A stretch of 64,000 nucleotides of DNA. It comes from an uncultured Arcanobacterium sp. (GTDB lineage Bacteria > Actinomycetota > Actinomycetes > Actinomycetales > Actinomycetaceae). The stretch is from assembly GCA_958428545.1 (NCBI GenBank), contig CAUAGM010000006.1:1-64000 (forward strand). Direction: 5' to 3'. The translations under genes and the position numbers were made by a program. The notes under the pieces were generated by a model. The model saw only the letters and a list, made by a program, of their open reading frames with translations, was not told the DNA's origin and ran no database searches. This document shows positions 33,777-43,403 of the stretch, one piece after another. How positions within the stretch are numbered: the stretch's first letter is position 1; each line of letters starts with the position of its first letter.

Positions 33777-35962
33777 TATTTCATGTTATGCCGTTTTATG
33801 GAGCACCGCCGTTGAGTCTGAACTGTTGAAGAACTCACCTCAATCCACCCACATTCCACAGTACTCGCCTGAAGAGGAGCTTGCCATATCTCTAAAGCTT
33901 CGGGCGTTGGATGCCCATAGTTATTTTTCCCCACAGAAATAAGAGATAGTGATGGCTTTAGATGAGCAGCAAGTTTCTTCGACTGACTGCGAGCACCGTG
34001 ATGACCCACAATCACAGTATCCGCAATTGGTACGAGTGAGACAAGGTCATCTTGAACACTTTGTGGAACGTCTGCCAGATCGAGAACTGCGTGATTTAAT
34101 GTTTGAATAAAAACAACAAGCGACTGCTCATTTGCGAGATCGTCATTTTTGCTGCTCACTTGAGGTGCAAGGATACGAACCCATCCTCCAAATTCCGCTC
34201 CAGCCTTCACGATCGTGGTAGAGATACCACGATAGCGAAGAAGATCATATACTTTCTGAGAATTTCGCACGGGTGAAGGGTTGCCGCTCACCCATACTTG
34301 AGTAATCTCAACCTCGCTAAGAGCATCTTCAAGCCCTCCAACATGATCGAGATCAAAATGAGAAAGTATAAGCAAATCCAAAGTATCCACACGTGCATCT
34401 CGCAGACAGCGCTCTATGCCGCCATCTTCAGGGCCGACATCGACAAGAACAGTTTCTGAGCCGCGCCGCGCCAGTAATGCAGATCCTTGCCCTATATCAC
34501 ATTGCACAATTTCCCACTCGTTACTTACAGCAGATCTAGCAGAAAGTATCGGAGGAGGAAAAAGACAACACCCCAGCATTAAAATAGCCACAGCGATGCT
34601 CACAACTGCATATTGTGCGCTGCGCGGCACACCTCCTCGCAGCTTATTTCCTAGCTTTACGCATAGATTATTTCGCACAGCGCGCACACTCTGAATATTG
34701 ACGATATCTGAACGCCAAATACGCCGTATATGCCGTATACGCCCAGTTTGGCATTCGGAGACTTCATAGGCGCAGAAAAATCGAACGAAAACAATAATTA
34801 TTCCGAGTGAAATTATATGCGCAGCGCACGCCAGCCATGGAGATATTCCCGATCCTGGCATTTTGGCTAATATTGCCGTCACCGCAGATATCCATGCAGC
34901 ACATAAATGCGCAACATGGAGAAAAGGCTGAGCAAGAGCAGGGAGCCACGGCACGAGTATTACAGCTATCAGACCACATATAGTCAAAGGCGCAATTGCA
35001 GGTGCTGCGAGAGTATTGGCAACAACTGACCACGCAGATCCTTGCGGCTGTATTCCTGCCACACAAGGAAGCGTCACAATCCCTGCAATAAGCGGGACGA
35101 TAAGAGCAGGCACACTCCACGCAAGCTGCTTCGGCAGGCGCTCAATCAGCCAAGAGCTGAGCGGATAAGCGATTGTAATAATTGCCGCAGTGGATACTAC
35201 AGACAACACAAATCCCAATGAGACTGCCAAACGCGGAACGCACAAGCACACCACAATCACAACAGCCGCCAAGATAGGAAGCGACTGAATGTGCCGACGC
35301 ACCGCAACCCCGATAAGCAGCAAAATCCCCATACAACCAGCACGCAGCACGGATGGCTCTGCCCCAACTAAACTCACTAACCCCATAAGCACACACAATG
35401 CACACAACGCACTAGTTCGGGCTTTACGCAATCCAATAACCCCTATCACACCTCCAATTACCAAACTCACATGCGCACCAGATACGGCTGTGATATGGCT
35501 CAGCCCCATCATTTTGTAAAGAGCAGCTTCGTGTGCAGATAGAGCAGAATCATCTCCAATCACAATTCCTGGAACGAGCGCTCGCGCATACTGCGGATAA
35601 TTTTCCAGCTCTTGCACAAAGGCATTGCGCATCAATCTGCAAAGATCTGAAAAGATAGGAATGCTCTGCGGCATTTCTCTCGTGCATATCCGATACATTG
35701 CTTCAGAGGCCCCTGCCCATCGCTTATGTATACCGTGAGAGATGAGAGCACTCAAAATGGCTAACGCATTCGCACTGCCAGCAGATAGACATACGCAGCT
35801 TTCTTCTACTTTTTTCCAGCACAGCAAAATAGTGGTAAGAAAAATGCATACTAATAAAACTATATGTATCAGCTCCAGCCCCAAGGCATATCTCTGGCAC
35901 AGGCTAGTAACAATCCATATCTCAAGCGCAGGAAGCGCAAGACGGTAATCAGCAGCTTTCAT
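33776..35962 (-). CDS. comEC: ComEC/Rec2-family DNA uptake channel with MBL-fold domain
   Basis: A 728-residue membrane protein. The N-terminal part has several hydrophobic helices and the competence domain (about 160-390) with GLSHITAVSGAHVSLVIGG. The C-terminal domain (about 490-728) is metallo-beta-lactamase-like, with LLILSHFDLDHVGG and VIVGHHGARSQS as metal-site motifs and GQGSALLARRGSETVLVDVG before them. The role in transformable bacteria is carrying single-stranded DNA across the membrane. It is coupled to holA by overlap and follows comEA by about 40 nt. It is complete and unbroken, so natural uptake is possible, though no pilus genes are in the window. Confidence 0.88.
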   Translation of the reverse strand: MKAADYRLALPALEIWIVTSLCQRYALGLELIHIVLLVCIFLTTILLCWKKVEESCVCLSAGSANALAILSALISHGIHKRWAGASEAMYRICTREMPQSIPIFSDLCRLMRNAFVQELENYPQYARALVPGIVIGDDSALSAHEAALYKMMGLSHITAVSGAHVSLVIGGVIGVIGLRKARTSALCALCVLMGLVSLVGAEPSVLRAGCMGILLLIGVAVRRHIQSLPILAAVVIVVCLCVPRLAVSLGFVLSVVSTAAIITIAYPLSSWLIERLPKQLAWSVPALIVPLIAGIVTLPCVAGIQPQGSAWSVVANTLAAPAIAPLTICGLIAVILVPWLPALAQPFLHVAHLCAAWISAVTAILAKMPGSGISPWLACAAHIISLGIIIVFVRFFCAYEVSECQTGRIRHIRRIWRSDIVNIQSVRAVRNNLCVKLGNKLRGGVPRSAQYAVVSIAVAILMLGCCLFPPPILSARSAVSNEWEIVQCDIGQGSALLARRGSETVLVDVGPEDGGIERCLRDARVDTLDLLILSHFDLDHVGGLEDALSEVEITQVWVSGNPSPVRNSQKVYDLLRYRGISTTIVKAGAEFGGWVRILAPQVSSKNDDLANEQSLVVFIQTLNHAVLDLADVPQSVQDDLVSLVPIADTVIVGHHGARSQSKKLAAHLKPSLSLISVGKNNYGHPTPEALEIWQAPLQASTVECGWIEVSSSTVQTQRRCSIKRHNMK

Positions 35963-36004
35963 TTTTATACAAACAGATCATTCTTATACGCACGCGCAAT
36001 CCCC

Positions 36005-36967
36005 TTATACGCGCACATAATCTTTCAATTTTGTGAAAACTTTTTCTCCGATACCATCTACCTCACGCAGTTGTTCAACATTATTAAATCCGCCGTTATT
36101 CGATCGCCAATCAATAATTCTCTGAGCCATCACAGGGCCAACACCTGGAATAGTCTCAAGCATTGCCCGCGTTGCAGTATTCAAATCAATTGTTTGCGTG
36201 CCTGATATACCTGAGCTAGATCCTCCGCCGCCTTCAGCGCCTCCAGCAGAAAAAGAATTATCGCTACTGCTATTTCCTCCTTCAGCCCCTTCCCCTGCAA
36301 CCCTGGTACGCTCCTCATCTTTAGCGAAAATATGAATATGCTGCCCATCAGAAATAGGCGCAGCAAGATTAATTGCCGCTTCCTGCGCATTTTGAGTAAG
36401 CCCACCCACAGCTTCTACTGCATCTGAAATGCGAGCATTAGCAGGAAGCTCTACCACTCCAGGATTATGCACAGCACCAGAAACGTAAACCACGCACTTA
36501 GCATCTGATTGCGCCAAATCAGATAAACTGCGCTGATGAGATGAGGAAGATGACGATTCAAAAGATTCCTCATTCGTCTCGCTGCTTTCAAAAGAAGTGC
36601 GATGCGCTGATCCTCTCGCCGCATACAGGAGAACGCAACCTGCTACTACGAGAGCCGCGCTAAGCATAACGGCAAAAGCTTTCCATGCTTGTGCACGAAT
36701 CGCCCAACGCCGTTTTGCTTGAGGAAGAGGGGTCTGCCCTTTCACATAGGAGCTTGCGTTCACACTCTGCACAAGTGCGCCAGCATCGTCTCCTAATCCT
36801 GCCGAAAAAGCGAGCTTTGCAAATTCTGCAGCGCTCCCAGCTGGAGAGTTTTCTTTGAAATGCGATGTATGAGTATGCCGACCGCTCGGCAGTCGGCGAG
36901 TAAGATGCGCAGGCGCCGTTTCAGAGATAGAAACGGTATTTGCGATACGAGGAGGTGCTTTGGGCAT
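36005..36967 (-). CDS. comEA: ComEA-family DNA-binding protein
   Basis: A 320-residue protein: a cytoplasmic N-terminus (about 1-90), one membrane helix (about 95-117, AFAVMLSAALVVAGCVLLYAA), a Ser/Glu-rich spacer, an SLBB-like domain (about 155-215, YVSGAVHNPGVVELPANARI), a Gly/Ser-rich linker, and a C-terminal double helix-hairpin-helix (about 255-320, IDLNTATRAMLETIPGVGPV and LREVDGIGEKVFTKLKDYV). ComEA binds incoming double-stranded DNA outside the membrane and hands it to ComEC, encoded just downstream. TAGATA lies 6 nt before the ATG, as in other leaderless starts. The 90-residue N-terminus is low in complexity and may be partly mis-started. Confidence 0.86.
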   Translation of the reverse strand: MPKAPPRIANTVSISETAPAHLTRRLPSGRHTHTSHFKENSPAGSAAEFAKLAFSAGLGDDAGALVQSVNASSYVKGQTPLPQAKRRWAIRAQAWKAFAVMLSAALVVAGCVLLYAARGSAHRTSFESSETNEESFESSSSSSHQRSLSDLAQSDAKCVVYVSGAVHNPGVVELPANARISDAVEAVGGLTQNAQEAAINLAAPISDGQHIHIFAKDEERTRVAGEGAEGGNSSSDNSFSAGGAEGGGGSSSGISGTQTIDLNTATRAMLETIPGVGPVMAQRIIDWRSNNGGFNNVEQLREVDGIGEKVFTKLKDYVRV

Positions 36968-37080
36968 ACCTCATATCTACAAGAAGAAAAAAGAGTAGCG
37001 CTCAATGCATAAATATCTGTGGATATTCTAGGCTAAAAGCCAGCGCTGTGGACAACACTTCGCGCCTTGCTCTCTCGCTC

Positions 37081-38058
37081 TTACTTTACATAAGTGATTG
37101 TGGCAGTCAGCTGACGAGTCGCACCTGGAGCTAACCGAATACTCGCCGCCGAATCCGCACGGTTAAAAGCATCTGGAAGATGCGACAGAGGCTCCAAAGC
37201 AAGCGAACCACGAGGATTGCGCGGCGCTCCGTCACCTGTAAAAACGTGAAGCACAGGAGCATCGCTTGGCTCTTGCGCTATTTCAATGCGCGCACTCGAT
37301 TTTGCATCGCGCACAGTGCTGACAACTACTCCATTTTCATCAGGAATAAGACCTCGATACGATTCATCTAAAGCCGTTGAGCCAAAATATGAAATTTCCA
37401 CAGGAGCATGCACTCCCGAATAGGCAGCTTCACCCGCAAGAGGCACCATCTGCGGACCGTACAAAATTTTTGTGCGCGCAGGAATCGTCAAAGAATAATG
37501 AGAAATTGTTTGGTTTCCTGGGAGCTTCACATACGGGTGCCAGCCAATTGCAATAGGCATATCAGATGTGCCTGTATTCGTTGCTGCAATCGTCGCAGAA
37601 AGATGCTCTTGCCCTTCAGCCCCACACTCAAGAGAATACGTAACGCTGATATGGAAAGGCCACGGATAACCCTCATTACCTGGATAATCGCACCCAAGCG
37701 TTAGCGAAGCAGATGCATCTTCAACAACGAAATCTTCGAAACACACAAAGCCATGCAGAGCTGTGCCGCGATCCGTCACGGGCAAATGATATTCCACTCC
37801 ATCAAAGTGGTAAGTATCGTTACGCACACGCCCAGGAAATGGCGCTGCAATTAAGAAACGCGACCACGCCGCCGTCACTAATTCCTCTGCCGTCTTGTAG
37901 CCATCAGCAACAGCAACTCCAGGGCTTGGCTCCCAAGAGATGACGCTCGCGCCGCGCTCAGCAACAACAGCTACAGCTCCAGATTCACTTTCAATACGCC
38001 ACGCTGGCATACCGTCAAAATCCACTTTTGTGATCGAGGAATTATACGAAATAGTCAT
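37081..38058 (-). CDS. Aldose 1-epimerase-family protein
   Basis: A 325-residue galactose-mutarotase-like protein. It shows SRFLIAAPFPGRVRND, the catalytic-type histidines in TALHGFVCF (near 103) and AIGWHPYVKL (near 170), and a C-terminal glutamate in LALEPLSHLPDAFN. Family enzymes interconvert alpha and beta anomers of hexoses or hexose 6-phosphates; the exact sugar cannot be predicted. It sits between leuS and comEA, where actinobacteria often have no such gene, and on the same strand. The start has TAGGTT exactly 6 nt upstream and is probably leaderless. Confidence 0.85.
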   Translation of the reverse strand: MTISYNSSITKVDFDGMPAWRIESESGAVAVVAERGASVISWEPSPGVAVADGYKTAEELVTAAWSRFLIAAPFPGRVRNDTYHFDGVEYHLPVTDRGTALHGFVCFEDFVVEDASASLTLGCDYPGNEGYPWPFHISVTYSLECGAEGQEHLSATIAATNTGTSDMPIAIGWHPYVKLPGNQTISHYSLTIPARTKILYGPQMVPLAGEAAYSGVHAPVEISYFGSTALDESYRGLIPDENGVVVSTVRDAKSSARIEIAQEPSDAPVLHVFTGDGAPRNPRGSLALEPLSHLPDAFNRADSAASIRLAPGATRQLTATITYVK

Positions 38059-38064
38059 ATATAC

Positions 38065-38070
38065 AACCTA
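38065..38070 (-). promoter_or_regulatory. -10 element of a probable leaderless promoter for the aldose epimerase gene
   Basis: On the minus strand TAGGTT, then 6 nt (GTATAT), then ATG. No Shine-Dalgarno sequence is at a useful distance. Confidence 0.4.
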
Positions 38071-38237
38071 CTTGAGAAAACTGATAGAGCCAGCAGGCGT
38101 CCAACACATGAACCCCATAAATTCACAGTATAAACACCTTCCCTACGGATTGAAAGATATTGCAATAGATATCGCAATCAAGAGATGAAAGAAGAAAATA
38201 ACGAGCTGCTATGTATCTATCTCTCATCAACAAAACC

Positions 38238-41177
38238 TTACGGAACGATATTTACAAGTTTTGGAGCACGCACAATAATTTTACGCGGCTCCCCATTAAG
38301 GTATTGCTGAATCTTGGGCGATGCGAGAGCAACTGCCGTCAATTCTTCATCCGTTACTTTCGGTGAAACCTCCACGCGAGCACGCACTTTTCCAGCAACC
38401 TGCAGCACGCACGTCACCACATCGTCTTCGAGCAAACTCGTATCTTCAACCACAGGGAAAGGCGCGCGAGCAATCGACTCATTATGCCCTAAACGCTCCC
38501 ACAGCTCTTCTGCAATATGAGGAGCCACTGGAGCCGTCATCTTTACGAGCGCCTCAGCTGCTTCACGCGGCACAGGCTTGCCTGTGAGATAGTTATTGAA
38601 GCTAATCAGCTTAGCAATCGCTGTATTCACTCGCATATTCTCATATTCGCAGGTCACATCAGCAATTGTTCGCGCCAGCTGTTTAGCCGTATCCCGATCG
38701 AGCGCTTCATCAACGACAATACACTCGCCTGTCTCCTCCGAGAGCACATTTCGCCACAAACGCTGCAAGAATCGCTGCGAACCAACAACAGCACGGGTTT
38801 CCCACGGTCTATCCGCATCGAGCGGCCCCATGCTCATCTCATATACGCGGAATGTATCAGCTCCATAAGTGGCCGCCATATCGTCGGGGGTGACAATATT
38901 CTTTAAGCTCTTGCCCATCTTTCCATATTCACGATTCACAAGTTCGCCATGCCACATAAACGTTGGTTCGCCAGATCCGTCAACCGCTGGAATTTCTTCT
39001 ACTTCTTCAGCTGGCACATACTGCCCACGAGAATCGGTATAGGCGTAGGCCTGCACATAGCCTTGATTAAAGAGCTTGTGGAAGGGTTCATGTGAACTCA
39101 CATACCCCAAATCGAAGAGGACTTTATGCCAGAAGCGCGAATAGAGCAAATGCAAGACGGCATGCTCAACGCCGCCTACGTATAGATCGGCGCCGCCGCT
39201 TACTTTCCCTTCACGCGGCCCCATCCAGTAAGATTCATTTTCAACGCTAGCCATCTGCACATCATCGTGCGGATCGAGATAGCGCATTTCATACCAGCAC
39301 GAACCAGCCCAGTTTGGCATGGTGTTGGTATCACGCGTATACGTCTGCAGCCCAGCACCTTCACCTAAATCCAGTTCAATATTGACCCAATCAGTAAGCC
39401 GCCCAAGCGGCGGTTCTGGCTGAGAATCAGCATCGTCGGGATCATAGGAACGCGGAGAATAATCAGGCGTATCTGGAAGCTCCAGTGGGAGCATATCTTC
39501 AGGCAGTGCATGAACGATACCCTCTGCGTCGTAAACTACAGGGAACGGCTCTCCCCAATAGCGCTGACGGCTAAAGAGCCAATCACGCAGACGATAGCTC
39601 GTTGCGGCCTTACCCGCCCCTTTACTTTCGAGCCATGCGATGATTGCAGCTTTTCCTTCTGCTTTAAACATTCCATTGAGGCTAATCTCATCGTTTGCCG
39701 AATCGATAATTTCACCGTCGTCCGTCCATGCAGCCGCCCAATCATAGCCATCGGCTGCTTTCATCGTCGCAACGATGTCGAGATCAAATTTCTTCGCAAA
39801 ATCCCAGTCTCGAGTGTCGTGAGCAGGAACCGCCATAATTGCCCCTGTGCCGTAACCCATCATCACGTAATCGGCGGTAAAGATCGGAATGAGCTTTCCG
39901 TTCACGGGATTAGTTGCGAAAATACCAGTAAAGACGCCCGTCTTATCATGGTCAAGATCTGTACGATCCAGATCGCTCTTCATACTTGCCGCACGTTGAT
40001 ATGCTTTTACCGCGCTGCGAGGAGACACCTCTGCCTCAGTGGAAATTGATCCGCAAGCAGCACCTTTCCAGGTTTCGCGCGTCCCATCAGGCCAGCGAAG
40101 TGGAATATTTTCCTCTGCAAGCATTGGATGTTCAGGCGAAACCACCATGAATGTTGCACCAAAAAGAGTATCCGGGCGAGTGGTAAAGACTGTGAGTTTT
40201 TCATCTCCCCCTTCATGATGAGCCACAAAATCTACATCGGCACCTTGGCTCTTACCAATCCAGTTGCGCTGCATTGTGCGCACTTTCTCTGGCCATTCCA
40301 CTGTGTCGAGATCACGAGCCAAGCGGTCACCATACGCTGTAATACGCATCATCCACTGGCGAAGCTCACGCTTATATACTGGGAAATTGCCGCGCTCAGA
40401 ACGACCTTCCGCCGTCACCTCTTCGTTGGCAAGCACAGTGCCAAGCCCCGGGCACCAATTCACTGGCGCGAAATCCACATATGCCAAGCGGCGAGCATTG
40501 ATCGCATCGGCCTGCTCTGACGCAGTGAGATCATTCCACGCACGTCCATCAGGAGTTGCAATCGTGGCGCTTTTATAGCCCTCAATCAATTCGCTGATTG
40601 GACGAGCACGTCCCAGAGTCCCTGGCTCGCGACCAGGAGCATCAGCGTCATACCACGAGTTGAAAATCTGCAAGAAAATCCATTGCGTCCACTTCATGTA
40701 TTGCACATCAGTAGTGGCAAAACTACGACGCTTCTCATGCGAAAGACCTAAGCGGCGAAGCTGACGGCGCATATTGGCGATATTCTCTTCAGTCGTCACA
40801 CGCGGATGCTGCCCAGTCTGTACAGCATACTGCTCAGCTGGCAGACCAAAAGCATCGTAGCCCATCGTATAGAGTACATTCTTGCCACGCATACGCTGAT
40901 ATCTCGCCACAGTATCAGTTGCGATATATCCGAGCGGATGCCCAACGTGCAAACCTTTACCAGATGGATATGGAAACATATCGAGCAAAAAGAACGGATC
41001 GTGTGCAAGAGTTTCCGATTCAGCTTCCGTACTGGGAGCCAAAGCACCAGAAGGATTGGGAGCATTAAAAGTGCCGCGCTCGTCCCATAGATCCTGCCAT
41101 TTCGATTCAATCTGATTAGCTAGCTCTGCGGTATAGCGAAAAGCTGGCCCTTGTGCCGATTTATCCTGATCACTCAT
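38238..41177 (-). CDS. leuS: Leucyl-tRNA synthetase
   Basis: A 979-residue class I synthetase. The HIGH-type motif is MFPYPSGKGLHVGHPLGYIA near residue 75, and the KMSKS-type motif reads YGKMGKSLKN near 725. The editing domain (about 290-520) includes FTTRPDTLFGATFMVVSPEH and the acidic GTGAIMAVPAHDTRDWDFA segment. The C-terminal anticodon-binding helices and the small final domain are complete. AAGGAGA lies 5 nt before the ATG. It is first in the leuS-epimerase-comEA-comEC-holA series but probably has its own transcript, since the gap downstream is about 180 bp. Confidence 0.96.
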   Translation of the reverse strand: MSDQDKSAQGPAFRYTAELANQIESKWQDLWDERGTFNAPNPSGALAPSTEAESETLAHDPFFLLDMFPYPSGKGLHVGHPLGYIATDTVARYQRMRGKNVLYTMGYDAFGLPAEQYAVQTGQHPRVTTEENIANMRRQLRRLGLSHEKRRSFATTDVQYMKWTQWIFLQIFNSWYDADAPGREPGTLGRARPISELIEGYKSATIATPDGRAWNDLTASEQADAINARRLAYVDFAPVNWCPGLGTVLANEEVTAEGRSERGNFPVYKRELRQWMMRITAYGDRLARDLDTVEWPEKVRTMQRNWIGKSQGADVDFVAHHEGGDEKLTVFTTRPDTLFGATFMVVSPEHPMLAEENIPLRWPDGTRETWKGAACGSISTEAEVSPRSAVKAYQRAASMKSDLDRTDLDHDKTGVFTGIFATNPVNGKLIPIFTADYVMMGYGTGAIMAVPAHDTRDWDFAKKFDLDIVATMKAADGYDWAAAWTDDGEIIDSANDEISLNGMFKAEGKAAIIAWLESKGAGKAATSYRLRDWLFSRQRYWGEPFPVVYDAEGIVHALPEDMLPLELPDTPDYSPRSYDPDDADSQPEPPLGRLTDWVNIELDLGEGAGLQTYTRDTNTMPNWAGSCWYEMRYLDPHDDVQMASVENESYWMGPREGKVSGGADLYVGGVEHAVLHLLYSRFWHKVLFDLGYVSSHEPFHKLFNQGYVQAYAYTDSRGQYVPAEEVEEIPAVDGSGEPTFMWHGELVNREYGKMGKSLKNIVTPDDMAATYGADTFRVYEMSMGPLDADRPWETRAVVGSQRFLQRLWRNVLSEETGECIVVDEALDRDTAKQLARTIADVTCEYENMRVNTAIAKLISFNNYLTGKPVPREAAEALVKMTAPVAPHIAEELWERLGHNESIARAPFPVVEDTSLLEDDVVTCVLQVAGKVRARVEVSPKVTDEELTAVALASPKIQQYLNGEPRKIIVRAPKLVNIVP

Positions 41178-41464
41178 ATCTTCTCCTTCATGCCATGAGG
41201 TATTCTTCGCAATATATCCGCACTAATCCTAGCGCAGGCAGAGGGGAAGACTCACAATCAGTCCACGCAATGCCTGCCAAAGCACACACAGCAAGCTTTG
41301 CTTTGACGTTCACACTTACATTCACACTTAGATTCACGCCAAGGCGCGCATTTACTTTCACAAGAGAAAACGAACCCCACACCTCAGCGCACGCAGCCGC
41401 TACGCCTACTCTCCTCTAAAAAGCTCGCACTTAACTCGGCAGAGAAAAGAATATGAAATCGCGC
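41178..41464. other. Intergenic region between divergent leuS and the HIT gene
   Basis: Nearly 290 bp without a gene. It contains a run of similar short units (about 41307-41342, TTCACACTTACATTCACACT and TAGATTCACGCC), i.e. a degenerate ACATTCACACTT-type repeat. Promoters for both genes must lie here. Confidence 0.5.
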
Positions 41465-41470
41465 TAAACT
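41465..41470 (+). promoter_or_regulatory. -10 element of a leaderless promoter for the HIT gene
   Basis: TAAACT lies exactly 6 nt before the ATG at 41477, with no Shine-Dalgarno sequence between them. Confidence 0.5.
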
Positions 41471-41476
41471 GACGGT

Positions 41477-41917
41477 ATGAGTGTTTTTTCTAAAATCATT
41501 GCTGGGGAGCTTCCAGGACGTTTCGTATGGGCAGACGACGTATGCGTAGCTTTTGCCACAATCGAACCTGTACAGCCTGGGCACATATTGATTGTGCCCC
41601 GAGAGGAAACGGATAAATATATTGACGTTGATCCAAACGTTTTCTCACGCATGGCACACGTTGCCCAAATCATTGGAAAAGCGCAGATGCTGGCATTCGA
41701 TATCACTCGCCCCGTGATGAGCATACTCGGATTTGATGTGCCGCATTGCCATATTCACGTGATGCCTGCAAAAACTCACGGCGACATTCGGCAAGAAAAA
41801 GCTCATACCGTTGCGGATTCAGAACTCGATGATGCAATGAACCGCGTACGCTCAGCCTTATGCGAGCTTGGCTACAAAGCTAACGTGCCGCCACATATGT
41901 ATTCGTGCAGCCTCTGA
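41477..41917 (+). CDS. HIT-family nucleotide-binding hydrolase
   Basis: A 146-residue histidine-triad protein. The opening SVFSKIIAGELPGRFVWADD, the HILIVPREETDKYIDVD segment and the triad HCHIHVMPA (near 94-102) define the HINT-like branch. Members hydrolyse AMP-lysine, AMP-NH2 and other nucleoside phosphoramidates in the cytoplasm; the exact substrate is not known here. It is divergent from leuS and followed 63 nt later by the first AI-2E-family gene. The start is supported by the -10 hexamer at a 6-nt distance. Confidence 0.9.
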   Translation: MSVFSKIIAGELPGRFVWADDVCVAFATIEPVQPGHILIVPREETDKYIDVDPNVFSRMAHVAQIIGKAQMLAFDITRPVMSILGFDVPHCHIHVMPAKTHGDIRQEKAHTVADSELDDAMNRVRSALCELGYKANVPPHMYSCSL

Positions 41918-41980
41918 GCAATGCCCCTATTTCGTGCGCATCTTCCCTGCCTCATCTACTACATATTCACAAGGATACGA

Positions 41981-43327
41981 ATGTTTTTTCTCCAATCACT
42001 GTTTAATAACCGCTCTCAGAGCTGTTCATGCACCCAGCACCAGCTATGCAGCTATGCTGATAATAACCTCGAACACGAAGAAAAGTGCAGTACGCAGCAG
42101 CATCGTGCAGTTGCCCCAGCCCTCGTCACGTCATCAGCATGGGGCTGGCGTTTCCTCATCGTCCTCGCTTCCGCAGCCGTATTCCTATGGCTGGCACTTA
42201 AATTTTCAGTGATTATTATTTCTATTCTCATTGCTCTGCTCATCGCAGTTGTAGTACAGCCTTTCGTCGGGTTTCTGCGCGATACATGGCATTGGCCAAG
42301 TGCACTAGCTGCTGGATGCGGCGTTTTATTGGTATTTGGCTTCCTCATCGTGCTTCTCTATGGTTCTGGCACAGGTCTTTATCAAGGATTTACTGATCTG
42401 GGAGAAAATATCCAAAACGGCGCCCAGACAGTTATCTCGTGGGTAAATGACACCTTCCCTCAGCTGCAAACAAAAGTAAATGAAGGATGGGCACAAGCAC
42501 AGCGCTTCCTCACGAATCACAGCGGACAAATTGCAGGTGGAGTCATAAGCATCAGCTCTTCAGTGAGCACATTCATCACTTCTCTCGTCCTTGTATTTTT
42601 CTCCCTTTTCTTCTTCCTTAAAGACGGACGTGGATTATGGCAATGGTTTGTGCGGCTTTGGCCCGCACAATATCGCACTCAAACAAACGAAGCAGGTATT
42701 CGCGCATGGGTGACGCTCGGCAACTATGCACGCACTCAGACGATTGTGGCTCTCTTTGATGCCGTCGCTATTTCTGTGGTCGCCGCCTGCTTGGGCACGC
42801 CTTTTACCTTAGTTTTTCCGATCGCAGCAATAGTTTTCCTCTGCGCTTTTATCCCTATCGTCGGCGCTTTGCTTTCTGGAGCTGTGGCCGTATTGGTCGT
42901 GCTTGTGAATACTGGGCAATGGATTCCCGCACTTATAATGCTTATCGGCGTACTTGTGATCCAGCAGATCGAAGGCAATCTTATTTCCCCGTTTTTGCAA
43001 GGAAACGCCTTGAATATCCATGCGTGGGCGATTTTGATTTTAGTGATGGCAGGATCGACGATTGCAGGAATTTTTGGCGCTCTCTTTACGGTTCCGCTAG
43101 CTGCAGCTATCAACACGATGATTTTGTATCTGCACGGGCATGATACCTATCCATACTTGCGCATACAGGCTAATCGTCCAGGTGGGCCTTATAAAGAATT
43201 TGAGTATTACGCTCAAGCCCATTGGAATGATTTTGAAGAAAATGTAGCTCAGCACTTACCACCAAGAGAAGCTCGCAAAGCTAAACGTGAAGCAAAAAAG
43301 GCAGCACGGGCTAAGAATGCGAAATAA
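41981..43327 (+). CDS. AI-2E-family membrane transporter (copy 1)
   Basis: A protein of about 448 residues with eight or so helices arranged as in the AI-2E family: an N-terminal helix pair, a periplasmic-type coil (about 110-180, LYQGFTDLGENIQNGAQTV), FFFLKDGRG, then PIVGALLSGAVAVLVVLVNT and a C-terminal basic tail (REARKAKREAKKAARAK). Despite the family name, members export various solutes or act as sodium/proton antiporters; no substrate is assigned. The ATG at 41981 is used because AAGGA lies 6 nt upstream; the longer reading is less likely. It is a clear paralogue of the gene at 47137, on the other side of the VKOR and surface-protein genes. Confidence 0.82.
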   Translation: MFFLQSLFNNRSQSCSCTQHQLCSYADNNLEHEEKCSTQQHRAVAPALVTSSAWGWRFLIVLASAAVFLWLALKFSVIIISILIALLIAVVVQPFVGFLRDTWHWPSALAAGCGVLLVFGFLIVLLYGSGTGLYQGFTDLGENIQNGAQTVISWVNDTFPQLQTKVNEGWAQAQRFLTNHSGQIAGGVISISSSVSTFITSLVLVFFSLFFFLKDGRGLWQWFVRLWPAQYRTQTNEAGIRAWVTLGNYARTQTIVALFDAVAISVVAACLGTPFTLVFPIAAIVFLCAFIPIVGALLSGAVAVLVVLVNTGQWIPALIMLIGVLVIQQIEGNLISPFLQGNALNIHAWAILILVMAGSTIAGIFGALFTVPLAAAINTMILYLHGHDTYPYLRIQANRPGGPYKEFEYYAQAHWNDFEENVAQHLPPREARKAKREAKKAARAKNAK

Positions 43328-43348
43328 GATCGTTGAGAGTTTTCCGAA

Positions 43349-43369
43349 TAAGATCGAGTTTTCCGATCT
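43349..43369. terminator. Small hairpin between copy 1 of AI-2E and the VKOR gene
   Basis: AAGATCG (43349-43355) and CGATCTT (43363-43369) form a 7-bp stem between two convergent genes. The same sequence is also a partial tandem copy of the preceding 24 bases (AATAAGATCGTTGAGAGTTT and AATAAGATCGAGTTT). Confidence 0.4.
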
Positions 43370-43403
43370 TACCCTGCATCCACCTAGCAGAAACCCTACC
43401 AGA

